From contig JANXUF010000029.1 of NCBI GenBank assembly GCA_025356335.1, positions 1 through 35,828 on the forward strand: 35,828 bases of DNA, given 5' to 3'. This stretch comes from Actinomycetes bacterium. Lineage in GTDB: Bacteria; Actinomycetota; Acidimicrobiia; Acidimicrobiales; Ilumatobacteraceae. A model generated the notes under the pieces. That model made no database searches. It was not told the DNA's origin and was given only the letters and a program-made list of their open reading frames with translations. The position numbers were made by a program, and so were the translations under genes. Within the stretch, counting starts at the first letter, position 1. The number at the start of each line of letters is the position of its first letter. Shown here piece by piece: positions 8,197-15,967 of the stretch.

Positions 8197-8919
8197 GTGC
8201 AACAACGTCTGCCACGCTTGCTCGAGGTGCCCATCACCTTTGGTCACCGCGGCGCGAAAGGCTATCTACCCGAGAACACACTCGCCGGTTTCGAACTCGC
8301 CCTCAAGCTCGGTGCCAACGGCTTGGAGAGCGACGCCTGGTTGACAGCTGATGGCGTCGTCGTCCTCGACCACGACGGCATCGTGCGTTCACGCATGAGG
8401 CGGTCACGGCCGATCGGCACCGTCCGGCGAGACGAACTCCCACCGCATATCCCCACACTCGTGGAACTGTTCGAACGTTGTGGCGGCGACTTCCACCTCT
8501 CGCTCGATCTCAAGGACGAACTCGTCGGCCGGGCGGTCATCGAGACAACCAGACGACTCGTGCCGCACATCGTCGATCGACTCTGGCTCTGCCACCCCGG
8601 CGTGCAACTGCTGGCGGATCTGCGGGCGCTCGACCCGGCGGTCAAACTCGTGAACTCGACGAGGTTGAAGGCGATGAAGCGTGGCCCCGAAGCTCGTGCG
8701 GCAACGCTCGCCGAGTTGCAGATCGACGCCGTGAACATGCACTACACCGACTGGAGCGGCGGCCTCACCACACTCTTCCACCGCTTCGAGCGGGTGGCAT
8801 TTTCCTGGGATCTGCACTACGAACACCTACTGATCGACGCCTTCAGAATGGGGGTCGACGGCGTGTTCAGCGATTTCCCCGACCGTATGGTCGACGCCCT
8901 CTCCGCCTCAGGCGGCTAG
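8197..8919 (+). CDS. Glycerophosphodiester phosphodiesterase (GDPD family)
   Basis: A 240-residue GDPD-type TIM-barrel enzyme that cleaves glycerophosphodiesters to glycerol-3-phosphate and an alcohol. The motifs are in order: FGHRGAKGYLPENT near 16-29 (catalytic His, Arg and Glu), LESDAWLTADG with the metal-binding Glu and Asp, and VLDHD with the second catalytic His. FSWDLHYE and GVDGVFSDFPD near the C-terminus match the last barrel strands. No signal peptide is present, so the enzyme is probably cytoplasmic. The open frame extends far upstream but overlaps tatB on the other strand; the GTG at 8197 gives the normal family length. It is a single plus-strand gene between tatB (divergent) and the signal peptidase genes (convergent). 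Confidence 0.88.
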   Translation: MQQRLPRLLEVPITFGHRGAKGYLPENTLAGFELALKLGANGLESDAWLTADGVVVLDHDGIVRSRMRRSRPIGTVRRDELPPHIPTLVELFERCGGDFHLSLDLKDELVGRAVIETTRRLVPHIVDRLWLCHPGVQLLADLRALDPAVKLVNSTRLKAMKRGPEARAATLAELQIDAVNMHYTDWSGGLTTLFHRFERVAFSWDLHYEHLLIDAFRMGVDGVFSDFPDRMVDALSASGG

Positions 8920-8923
8920 CCGC

Positions 8924-9012
8924 GTGCTGAAAGGTGTCCCGGCTGGCAAATCTCGCAGAGAACGACCAGGTCAGCGCGTCGTGTTGCCAGTCCGGCTGGT
9001 GAATTTCAGCAC
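8924..9012. repeat. 89-nt palindromic element able to fold as a three-way junction
   Basis: Lies between two convergent genes. GTGCTGAAA (8924-8932) pairs perfectly with TTTCAGCAC (9004-9012). Inside, CCGG (8939-8942) pairs with 8992-8995, and CTGGCAA (8943-8949) pairs with TTGCCAG (8984-8990), leaving one bulged T. The enclosed 34 nt hold two further hairpins end to end: TCTC-GCA-GAGA (8951-8961) and ACGAC-11 nt-GTCGT (8962-8982). All stems together pair 58 of 89 bases. There is no T-run on either side. CCGGCTGG also occurs as a direct repeat at 8939 and 8992. It may be a bidirectional terminator, a REP-like dispersed repeat or a structured RNA; I cannot decide between these from one copy. 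Confidence 0.6.
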
Positions 9013-9057
9013 CCTGCTACTACCCAGCTCGTCCTGCAGCCCATCCGAACGGTGTGA

Positions 9058-9819
9058 TCAGAGCCATGTCCAGTGGCTGATCGGCCAATAGATGACGAAT
9101 GCCCTACCGACGATCAACGACTGTTCGAGAAACCCCCACGTGCGGCCGTCGTCGGAGTTCGTGCGGTTGTCGCCCATCACGAAGACGTCTCCGGCAGGAA
9201 CCTGGATCATGCCGTCGCCGTTGGGGTCCACGGCTGCCGAAAAGCCGGTGGTGCATGCCGGAGCTCCGGTGGTGTCCTTGGCGATATACGGCTCCGACAA
9301 TTTGGCGCCGTTGACGTAGACGCTGCAATCGCGGATCTCCAGTGAGTCCCCGGGGAGACCGATGACACGCTTGACGAGGTCCTTGACGTTGGGGCCGAAA
9401 TCCACGCCGGGCGGCGCATCGAAGACGACGACATCCTGGCGCCTGACGTCGTGGGCCTTGTAGGACAGCTTGTTCACGAGGATGCGATCGTTGATCTGCA
9501 GACCTGGCTCCATCGAGCTGCTGGGGATGTAGAACGGGCTGAAGACGAACGCCCGAACGACGATGGCGACGGTCAGGGCGACGACGAGCACGACGCCCCA
9601 CTCGCGGATGAGGCGGGTGATCCCGGTCGACGCAGGTCGTGCCGGTTCGAGCGGTTCGAAGTCGTCGTCGATGTCGGCTTCGGTTTCGCTCTCGTCGGTG
9701 TCGTCGAATGCTGACAGGCCAGCTCCATCAGCGGTCTGTCCGGCTGCGGCTCGTGTTCGTTCGAATCCGGGATCGTCCGGAACGCTCGATGCACCGGGAC
9801 TCGGGTCGATCACAGCCAT
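9058..9819 (-). CDS. lepB: Signal peptidase I (downstream paralogue)
   Basis: A 253-residue type I signal peptidase, which removes signal peptides of exported proteins at the outer face of the membrane. It has an acidic, probably disordered N-terminal ~65 residues, one membrane helix at about 76-92, the catalytic Ser102 in IPSSSMEP, the general base Lys150 in VKRVIGLPGD, and the late box GDNRTNSDDGR. The ATG at 9819 overlaps the upstream lepB by 10 bp and is preferred to an upstream start at 9891 that would overlap by 82 bp. It is a tandem paralogue of the 9810-10511 gene; both end with the same YWPISHW-WL motif. The order after pafA takes the place of pafB/pafC in mycobacteria. Confidence 0.94.
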   Translation of the reverse strand: MAVIDPSPGASSVPDDPGFERTRAAAGQTADGAGLSAFDDTDESETEADIDDDFEPLEPARPASTGITRLIREWGVVLVVALTVAIVVRAFVFSPFYIPSSSMEPGLQINDRILVNKLSYKAHDVRRQDVVVFDAPPGVDFGPNVKDLVKRVIGLPGDSLEIRDCSVYVNGAKLSEPYIAKDTTGAPACTTGFSAAVDPNGDGMIQVPAGDVFVMGDNRTNSDDGRTWGFLEQSLIVGRAFVIYWPISHWTWL

Positions 9820-10511
9820 GACCAGTGGCTGATCGGCCAATAGATCACGAAGGCCCTCCCGACGATCAGGTTCTCGTCGAGGAACCCCCACTTTCGGCTG
9901 TCGTAGGACTGCTGCGGTTTGCGGTTGTCACCCATCACGAACACCTTGCCGGGTGGCACCTGGATCTTGCCGTCGCCGTCGAGGTCGACGATGCGATCCG
10001 CCCCATCGGTGCACACCGGGCTTCCGTCGGGATCATGTGGGATGTACGGCTCGACCAGCTCCTGACCATCGACGAAGACCGCGCAATCACGAATCTCGAC
10101 GGTGTCACCTGGCGTGCCGATGACGCGCTTGACGAGGTCCTTGACGTCGGCTCCGAAGTTTCCGTTCGGTGGTGCATCGAAGACGATCACGTCACCGCGA
10201 TGCACGTCATGCAGCCGATACGACAGCTTGTTGACGAGGATCTTGTCGTGGATCTGCAGCGTCGGCTCCATCGATCCGCTGGGGATGTAGAACGGGGTGA
10301 AGATGAAGACCCGGACAACAACGGCGACCGTGAGGGCGGCCGCCAGCACGATGCCCCACTCACGGAAGAAGCGGATGACAGGGCTGACCGGCTCCTTGCG
10401 TGCGCCGGCCCGGTCGACTTGCGGATCGGGCGCAGACTCGACCGGCTGCTGCTCGGCGACGTCGACAGGGCCACGGCTCGGCTCGGTCTCGAGTCCTGCT
10501 TCGGCATCCAT
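9810..10511 (-). CDS. lepB: Signal peptidase I (upstream paralogue)
   Basis: A 233-residue type I signal peptidase. A 45-residue acidic N-terminus leads into one membrane helix (about 52-70), then the catalytic Ser80 in IPSGSMEPTLQ and Lys128 in VKRVIGTPGD, and a GDNR box near the C-terminus. Compared with its neighbour it carries the more canonical SGSMEPTL active-site sequence and has a shorter N-terminal tail. A possible -10 box TACCGT sits 9 nt before the ATG. The stop codon lies inside the start region of the second lepB, so the pair is translated from one mRNA. It starts 72 bp after the pafA stop on the same strand. Both copies keep the catalytic dyad, so both are probably active. Confidence 0.95.
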   Translation of the reverse strand: MDAEAGLETEPSRGPVDVAEQQPVESAPDPQVDRAGARKEPVSPVIRFFREWGIVLAAALTVAVVVRVFIFTPFYIPSGSMEPTLQIHDKILVNKLSYRLHDVHRGDVIVFDAPPNGNFGADVKDLVKRVIGTPGDTVEIRDCAVFVDGQELVEPYIPHDPDGSPVCTDGADRIVDLDGDGKIQVPPGKVFVMGDNRKPQQSYDSRKWGFLDENLIVGRAFVIYWPISHWSWL

Positions 10512-10583
10512 GCGGCTCGTACGGTATCCGCTGCGATCACCTCTGCGCCGTCACCGTCGAAGGCCGTTCAGCGGCAATCGGAG

Positions 10584-11942
10584 TCAGAGCGAGGCGATCA
10601 GCTTCTCGACGCGTTCGTCGCGGCTCTTGAACGGGTCTTTGCACAGCACGGTGCGCTGCGCTTGATCGTTCAGTTTGAGGTGCACCCAGTCGACGGTGTA
10701 GTCACGGCGGCGCTCCTTTGCCTTGGTGATGAACTCGCCACGCAATCGTGCCCTGGTCGTCTGTGGAGGCGTATCGACGGCAGTGTCGATGTCGGCGTCT
10801 GTACACATTCGCTCGACCATGCCGCGAGCCTGGAGCTTGTAGAAGAGGCCACGTTCCTGGCTGATGTCGTGGTATTGCAGATCCACGAGTTGCACTCTGG
10901 CGTCACCCATCGTCAGGTCGTGCTTAGCACGATACGCATCGATCAGCTTGTACTTGATGACCCAGTCGACCTCCCGATCGAGCTTCATCGGATCGTTCTC
11001 GATCGTGGCGATGCAGTGTTCCCACATTTCCAGGGCCTTTGTCTCGAGCGGGGACAACGAGTGCGTGTCGGCGTATCGCAGTGCCCGATCGAGGTATTCG
11101 CGCTGGATGTCGAGCGCACTCAGTTCACGACCATTCGCCAGGCGGACCTTGCGCTTGCAGGTGATGTCGTGGCTGATCTCACGGATTGCCCTGATCGGGT
11201 TCTCCAACGTCAGATCACGGAGCACGACCTGCGGATCTTCGAGCATCCGCAGCATGACGGCAGCTGATCCGACTTTGACGAAGGTCGTGTATTCGCTCAT
11301 GTTGGAGTCGCCGACGATCACGTGTAGACGGCGGTACTTCTCGGCGTCGGCGTGGGGCTCATCACGGGTGTTGATGATCGGGCGGCTTCGCGTCGTCGCC
11401 GACGACACGCCCTCCCAGATGTGTTCGGCCCGTTGGGCGATGGAGAAGACGGGACCACGGGATGTCTGCAGTACCTTGCCTGCGCCAGTGAAGATCTGGC
11501 GGCTGATGAAGAACGGGATCAGCACTTCGGCGTAGTGCGCCAGGTCGTCGCGCCTGCTCGTCAGGTAGTTCTCGTGGCAGCCGTAGCTGTTGCCTGACGA
11601 GTCTGTGTTGTTCTTGAACAGGTAGATCGTCCCACGAATGCCTTCCTCTCGGAGGCGCTGCTCGGCGCTGACGACGAGTTGCTCGAGAATCCGCTCCCCC
11701 GCCTTGTCGTGCACCACGAGGTCGTACAGCGAGTCGCATTCCGGGGTTGCGTACTCTGGGTGCGACCCGACATCGAGGTACAGCCGGGCGCCGTTCTGCA
11801 GGAACACATTCGAACTGCGCCCCCACGAGACGACGCGCCGGAACAGGTAGCGGGCAACCTCGTCCGGGCTCAGACGCCGCTGTCCACGCAGTGTGCAGGT
11901 GATGCCGTACTCGTTCTCCAGCCCGAAGATGCGCCGGTCCAT
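10584..11942 (-). CDS. pafA: Pup--protein ligase PafA
   Basis: A 452-residue carboxylate-amine ligase that joins the C-terminal glutamate of Pup to lysines of target proteins using ATP. The N-terminus [16 protein letters not shown] carries the nucleotide/metal-binding Glu residues. [16 protein letters not shown] contains Asp57, the expected catalytic base, with Arg53, Tyr55 and Glu63 around it. [18 protein letters not shown] near 110-127 and SDMGE-type residues follow as in the family. It lacks the inserted loop that Dop has after the N-terminal strand, so it is PafA rather than Dop. It starts a minus-strand unit pafA-lepB-lepB. It is separated from the proteasome core by two plus-strand genes, unlike the usual compact cluster. 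Confidence 0.97.
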   Translation of the reverse strand: MDRRIFGLENEYGITCTLRGQRRLSPDEVARYLFRRVVSWGRSSNVFLQNGARLYLDVGSHPEYATPECDSLYDLVVHDKAGERILEQLVVSAEQRLREEGIRGTIYLFKNNTDSSGNSYGCHENYLTSRRDDLAHYAEVLIPFFISRQIFTGAGKVLQTSRGPVFSIAQRAEHIWEGVSSATTRSRPIINTRDEPHADAEKYRRLHVIVGDSNMSEYTTFVKVGSAAVMLRMLEDPQVVLRDLTLENPIRAIREISHDITCKRKVRLANGRELSALDIQREYLDRALRYADTHSLSPLETKALEMWEHCIATIENDPMKLDREVDWVIKYKLIDAYRAKHDLTMGDARVQLVDLQYHDISQERGLFYKLQARGMVERMCTDADIDTAVDTPPQTTRARLRGEFITKAKERRRDYTVDWVHLKLNDQAQRTVLCKDPFKSRDERVEKLIASL

Positions 11943-11948
11943 GAGCGC

Positions 11949-11954
11949 ACGCTA
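11949..11954 (-). promoter_or_regulatory. Putative -10 box of a leaderless pafA promoter
   Basis: TAGCGT followed by exactly 6 nt and the ATG at 11942. The arrangement is the same as in front of dop (TATCGT, 6 nt, ATG). No Shine-Dalgarno sequence is present between the box and the start. Confidence 0.35.
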
Positions 11955-11964
11955 GCGGGGTGAT

Positions 11965-11982
11965 GTGTCCGATACGTGACAC
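11965..11982. promoter_or_regulatory. Dyad GTGTC-N8-GACAC over the pafA -35 region
   Basis: An 18-bp inverted repeat whose centre falls about 17-18 bp upstream of the proposed pafA -10 box, where a -35 element would lie. It is placed as a repressor operator would be, but five-bp arms can arise by chance in GC-rich DNA. Confidence 0.22.
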
Positions 11983-12109
11983 GTCCGAGTCCAAGAAGCT
12001 TTTGTACGGGTCACGTGCCGTCGCCATGTGGCCACTGGTGTCTGGCTCGTCGGACCGAATACATTGACGGTGCCGACGAGGGGCGTCGACACGAGGGGGT
12101 CTCAGCACG

Positions 12110-13327
12110 ATGACGACGCACGAGGCGGCCGAACGGCCTCACAACGGGGGCGCACTGCACGGCGTTCGCGTCGTTGAAGCCGGGTTGCTCGTACAGGGTC
12201 CCCAGGCCGCCGCACTGCTTGCGCAGATGGGTGCCGACGTGATCAAGGTCGAATTGCCGGCCGTCGGCGACCAGTCGCGTTGGTTGCCGATCAGCCTCGA
12301 AGATCGTCGCAGCGCGTACTTTGCCGGGTGCAACCGCGGCAAGCGCAGTCTGGCGCTGGATCTGCGCGTCGACGCCGGCAGGCAAGTGTTCCTGCGCCTC
12401 GTCGACGATGCCGATGTCGTCATCACGAACTTCACGCCGGGGACGATGGAAGGATGGGGCCTCGGATACGACGTGTTGAGCGGGCGGAACCCGGCGATCG
12501 TCTACTGCTCCGGCTCGGCATTCGGTCCGCTCGGCCCTGACTCCGGCCGCGCCGGCGCCGATCTCTCGGCGCAGGCGAGCGCCGGGATGATCAGCAGGAC
12601 CGGCAAGGACGGGGAAGCACCGACGCCCGTCGCCAGCACGATTGCCGACCACATTGCTTCGCAGAACATCGTCTCCGGTGCCCTCGCCGCACTCGTCGCC
12701 AGAGCCAGGACCGGCCGGGGACAGCGCGTCGACGTCTCGCTGCTCGGCAGCCAGATCTGGGCACAGGCGAGCGAATACTCGTACTACCTGATGAGCGGAC
12801 AGCTCCCGGGCAGAGCAAACCGCAGCAACCCGCTGATTCCAGGGTTGTACGGGATCTTCCCGACGTCCGATGGCTGGATTGCGATCGTCGGGGTGACCGA
12901 CCGACCGTTGTTCTTCGGAGCGATCGGCCATCCGGAACTGCTCGACGATGCCCGGTTCGATGCAGGGCTGTTGACCGAAGCCAAGAAGGCGCTGCTGTTC
13001 GCCGAACTCGACAAGGTCTTCGCCGCGAGGACGACATCGGACTGGTGCGCTGTGCTCGCTCCGACGGGTCAACGCTTCGCTCCGGTTCGCAACTACGCGC
13101 AGGTGGTCGACGATCCGCAGACGTGGATCAACGGCTACTTCGCCAACGCCGTGAATGACGTCGGCGAGAGCGTGCGCGTCGTCGGGTCGCCGATCGGTTT
13201 CAGCGAGACGCCGACGTCCGTGGGTGCGCCGGCACCGGAACTCGGCGAACACACCGAGGAGGTGTTGCTGGAGATCGGATTTTCGTGGGACGACATCGAT
13301 CGGTTGCGGACTGCCGGTGCGCTGTAA
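12110..13327 (+). CDS. CaiB/BaiF family (class III) CoA-transferase
   Basis: A 405-residue protein of the family III CoA-transferases, which move CoA between carboxylic acids such as formyl/oxalyl, carnitine or 2-methylacyl substrates. LLAQMGADVIKVELP (about 37-50), NRGKRSLALDL (75-85) and RGQRVDVSLL match the family. The expected catalytic Asp is Asp151 in GADLSAQASAG. GAGGGGG lies 10 nt before the ATG. It runs opposite to the flanking pafA and proteasome genes. It is followed 57 bp later by an amidohydrolase on the same strand, which may share its transcript. Substrate cannot be inferred; related proteins include alpha-methylacyl-CoA racemases, but the sequence alone does not choose. Confidence 0.92.
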   Translation: MTTHEAAERPHNGGALHGVRVVEAGLLVQGPQAAALLAQMGADVIKVELPAVGDQSRWLPISLEDRRSAYFAGCNRGKRSLALDLRVDAGRQVFLRLVDDADVVITNFTPGTMEGWGLGYDVLSGRNPAIVYCSGSAFGPLGPDSGRAGADLSAQASAGMISRTGKDGEAPTPVASTIADHIASQNIVSGALAALVARARTGRGQRVDVSLLGSQIWAQASEYSYYLMSGQLPGRANRSNPLIPGLYGIFPTSDGWIAIVGVTDRPLFFGAIGHPELLDDARFDAGLLTEAKKALLFAELDKVFAARTTSDWCAVLAPTGQRFAPVRNYAQVVDDPQTWINGYFANAVNDVGESVRVVGSPIGFSETPTSVGAPAPELGEHTEEVLLEIGFSWDDIDRLRTAGAL

Positions 13328-13370
13328 CGACGAGCGTTTCGTGAGCTGCCGCCAGTGCGGTGCCGGCGCC

Positions 13371-13376
13371 TAGCCT
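13371..13376 (+). promoter_or_regulatory. Putative -10 box for the amidohydrolase gene
   Basis: TAGCCT, then 8 nt (CGGTCGCC), then the ATG at 13385. This supports the ATG at 13385 rather than the upstream in-frame ATG at 13355. The gene could also be read through from the CoA-transferase. Confidence 0.28.
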
Positions 13377-13384
13377 CGGTCGCC

Positions 13385-15013
13385 ATGCAGACACCTCGAC
13401 AGCTGTTCACCGGTGGTCCCGTATTCACGAGCGACCCGGAACAACCGTGGGCGCAAGCAGTGGTTGTCGAGGACGGGCTCATTGCGTTTGTCGGAAGTGC
13501 CGATGAGGCCCGCATCAATGCGGGACCGGGGGCAACCGTCGTCGACGTCTCCGGCGGCATCGTGCTGCCTGGATTCGTCGATGCCCACGCCCATCTGATG
13601 ATGACCGGAGACAGCCTGTTGAAGGCGCAGCTTCGTCGAGCTGGAGACATCGGGGCGATCCGCGAACTGTTGCAGGAATGGGCGGCTGCCAACCCGCTGG
13701 CACCGAGGATCCTCGGGATGGGCTGGCTGTACTCGGCGCTGCCAGGTGGGCTGCCCAACAAACAACTACTCGACGATCTCTTCGCAGACCGGCCCGTCTA
13801 TCTCGAGGCGAACGACTTCCACGCAACCTGGGTCAACTCGGCGGCTCTCGACGAGCTGGGGATCACCAACGACACCCCGGATCCGATCGGCGGCAGGATC
13901 GTCCGTGACGAAGCGACTGGTGAGGCGACAGGCCACCTGCTGGAGAATGCCAGTGTGACGATGGTGTGGCCACTCTTGGCCAGAGTCGACGATGCGACGC
14001 GCGACGGCTATGTCGCAGCGGCGATCACTGCGTACAACGAGGCCGGTGTCACGACCGCTGTCGACATGGCGCTCGATCGCCACATGCTGGCGTCGATGGC
14101 CCGTCTCGCCGAAGGCGACGAATTGACGGTCCGGATCATCGGACATGTACTGATCCACCGATCCGGCGTCACCGCTGATGAACTGCAGCAGGTGGTTGCG
14201 GCCAGCGGATTGGCGTCGGAATACGCGAGCGATGTTCTGCGGGTGACCGGCATCAAGATCATCGTCGATGGAACGATCGACGGTTGCACTGCGGCGATGA
14301 TCAACCCGTACGCGAACGGCACCACTGCCGACGCGATCTGGGACCTCGAGGCGCTGGTGCCGGTCGTCACCGCTGCCGACGCCGCCGGTCTGCAAGTTGC
14401 GCTCCATGCCATCGGCGACCAAGCCGTCCGAACGGCGATCGACGCAATCGAGGCGGCAACCGCCACGAACGGAACATCCGGACGCCGCCATCGGATCGAA
14501 CACCTGGAATACGTCGACGAGGCCGATGTCGTCCGCCTCGCAGCACTCGGCATCACCGCCTCGATGCAACCCGTTCACGTCGATCCGGCGACGCTCTCCA
14601 ACTGGTTGGACATGCTCGGCGATGCCAGAGCTGATCGCGGTTTCGCCTGGCAGGAATTCCTCGCAGCGGGGACCACACTGGCATTCGGCACCGACACGCC
14701 GACCGCACCACATCTGCCGTTGCACAACATGTACATCGCGGCGACACGCCGTTCGCCGAGCGATCCGACGTTGGCACCGCATCGCCCCGATTTCGTTGTC
14801 GCATTGCCGGAGGCGATCGTCCACGGCACCCGGGATGCAGCGTGGGCCAGCTTCGCTGAGGACCGCATCGGTATGCTGCGCGCCGGTTTGGCGGCGGACC
14901 TCATCGTCCTCGATGGCAATCCGTTCGTTTCCGGCGATGCGTCGTTGCTCGACATCGGCATCGTTCTGACGATGGCCGGCGGCCGAATCGTGCACCCCAG
15001 ATCGCAACGGTGA
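13385..15013 (+). CDS. Amidohydrolase family protein (YtcJ-like, amidohydrolase 3)
   Basis: A 542-residue metal-dependent hydrolase of the amidohydrolase superfamily. After an N-terminal beta-sandwich strand (LFTGGPVFTSD), the metal-binding HAH sits at 68-70 in GFVDAHAHLM. A lysine-containing strand (GIKIIVDGTIDG), two later histidines (ALHAIGDQA, RHRIEHLEY) and the metal-binding Asp in FGTDTPTAPH complete the site. The C-terminal LRAGLAADLIVLDGNPF closes the sandwich domain. There is no signal peptide. The family hydrolyses varied amides and cyclic compounds and the substrate here is unknown. It ends 66 bp from the convergent prcA stop, with a hairpin between the two genes. Confidence 0.9.
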   Translation: MQTPRQLFTGGPVFTSDPEQPWAQAVVVEDGLIAFVGSADEARINAGPGATVVDVSGGIVLPGFVDAHAHLMMTGDSLLKAQLRRAGDIGAIRELLQEWAAANPLAPRILGMGWLYSALPGGLPNKQLLDDLFADRPVYLEANDFHATWVNSAALDELGITNDTPDPIGGRIVRDEATGEATGHLLENASVTMVWPLLARVDDATRDGYVAAAITAYNEAGVTTAVDMALDRHMLASMARLAEGDELTVRIIGHVLIHRSGVTADELQQVVAASGLASEYASDVLRVTGIKIIVDGTIDGCTAAMINPYANGTTADAIWDLEALVPVVTAADAAGLQVALHAIGDQAVRTAIDAIEAATATNGTSGRRHRIEHLEYVDEADVVRLAALGITASMQPVHVDPATLSNWLDMLGDARADRGFAWQEFLAAGTTLAFGTDTPTAPHLPLHNMYIAATRRSPSDPTLAPHRPDFVVALPEAIVHGTRDAAWASFAEDRIGMLRAGLAADLIVLDGNPFVSGDASLLDIGIVLTMAGGRIVHPRSQR

Positions 15014-15055
15014 GCGCCGGCAGCGAGACCACTGCCGATGGGCGCACACGCGCGG

Positions 15056-15075
15056 CATCTGACGAGGGTCAGATG
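15056..15075. terminator. Hairpin between convergent amidohydrolase and prcA genes
   Basis: CATCTGAC, loop GAGG, GTCAGATG: a perfect 8-bp stem with a 4-nt loop just past the prcA stop and 43 bp after the amidohydrolase stop. No T-tract follows in either direction, so it would be a non-classical, bidirectional terminator. Confidence 0.45.
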
Positions 15076-15085
15076 AGGGTCAGAT
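15064..15085. repeat. Two abutting 11-bp direct repeats across the prcA stop codon
   Basis: GAGGGTCAGAT occurs twice without spacer at 15064-15074 and 15075-15085. The second copy includes the prcA stop and last codon; the first supplies the 3' arm of the hairpin at 15056-15075. It looks like a local slippage duplication. Confidence 0.75.
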
Positions 15086-15967
15086 CGGGTCTGCCTCGGA
15101 GATCGGTGGCGAATCAGAATGCTCGTCGCCGGCCGGCTCGACGGGCCCGGAGGATGTCGTCGGCTCCGCCGCTTCGGTCGCCCCGGATGACTCGGATGTG
15201 TCGCCAGATCCGGTGGGACTGCCCGATTCGGTGGGACGGCCCGATTCGCTACCCAACTCGTCGGTCGCCGTCGATTCGGCGGCTGGCTCTGCACGCAGCA
15301 GCAGGGCGACCTGCTCGTCCGTCAGGCGTTGGAAACAGCGGCGTCCGTTGAGGCGGGTGAGCAGGGCGACTTCGAGATCTTCCGCTTTCAACGAGCGGTC
15401 GGGGCCGCCGAGCGCTGCGGTGACCGTCGAGAGCGTTGCCTTCAGCGAAGCGCCGGCGGTCCACGTCGAATTCATCCGTCCGGTGATTGCGTCGGCATCG
15501 CCACCGAGCACGCTGAAACGCTTCTCGTCCATCACGGTGCCGTCGTAGAGGATGTGGAACAGTTGCTCCGGCATCCCGGTCCTGCCGACTTCGGCGACGA
15601 GGATCTCGATCTCCATCGGCTTCATCTCGTGGGTGAAGATCTGTCCGAGGATCTGGGCGTAGTTGTTCGCCAGACTGCGGGCGTCGACGTCGTGACGCGA
15701 GTACTGGTAGCCCTTGAGGTCGGCGGCACGAACACCGGCGACGCGCAGTTGGTCGAATTCGTTGTAGCGCCCGACGCCACCGAACGCGATGCGGTCATAG
15801 ATCTCGCTGACTTTGCGCAACGTGTTCGACGGATTCTCGGCGACGATGGCGATGCCATCGGCATAGATCGCACCGACGAGTGCCCGACCGCGCGCGATGC
15901 CCTTGCGGGCATAGTCGGCTCGGTCCTTCATGACCTGCTCCGGCGAGACGTAGTAGGGCATGCTCAT
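15080..15967 (-). CDS. prcA: 20S proteasome alpha subunit PrcA
   Basis: A 295-residue proteasome alpha subunit, which forms the outer rings of the 20S core and gates substrate entry. The N-terminal gate helix (YVSPEQVMKDRADYARKGIA) and the conserved GIAIVAENP, KVSEIYDRIAFGGVGRYNEF and YDGTV segments match actinobacterial PrcA. The domain ends near residue 226. The remaining ~69 residues are a Ser/Thr/Glu/Pro-rich acidic tail, much longer than in mycobacterial PrcA, partly built from an 18-bp tandem repeat. The ATG at 15967 overlaps the prcB stop (ATGA), so the two subunits are translationally coupled; a second ATG is two codons later. Confidence 0.97.
   Translation of the reverse strand: MSMPYYVSPEQVMKDRADYARKGIARGRALVGAIYADGIAIVAENPSNTLRKVSEIYDRIAFGGVGRYNEFDQLRVAGVRAADLKGYQYSRHDVDARSLANNYAQILGQIFTHEMKPMEIEILVAEVGRTGMPEQLFHILYDGTVMDEKRFSVLGGDADAITGRMNSTWTAGASLKATLSTVTAALGGPDRSLKAEDLEVALLTRLNGRRCFQRLTDEQVALLLRAEPAAESTATDELGSESGRPTESGSPTGSGDTSESSGATEAAEPTTSSGPVEPAGDEHSDSPPISEADPI
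15211..15246 (-). repeat. 18-bp tandem repeat in the prcA tail
   Basis: Two copies of an 18-bp unit beginning CGGTGGGAC (plus strand), differing at one base, encode the SGRPTE/SGSPTG-like segment of the disordered PrcA tail and keep the frame. Confidence 0.75.

Noticed and set aside
8924..9012. Integron attC site or transposon end
   Set aside because: The core sites expected for attC (GTTRRRY type) are not present, no integrase or transposase is nearby and no target duplication flanks the element.
9825..11267. 480-codon plus-strand open frame opposite lepB and pafA
   Set aside because: Antisense to conserved genes with no domain of its own; a codon-bias shadow.
12011..12016. CACGTG palindrome upstream of the CoA-transferase
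   Set aside because: A single 6-bp palindrome in GC-rich DNA is not enough to call an operator.
12011..13252. 413-codon minus-strand open frame opposite the CoA-transferase
   Set aside because: No domain, extends through the divergent promoter region, and the plus-strand product is a clear CaiB/BaiF protein.
13766..15058. 430-codon minus-strand open frame opposite the amidohydrolase
   Set aside because: The plus-strand protein has all amidohydrolase metal ligands; the antisense frame shows no motif.
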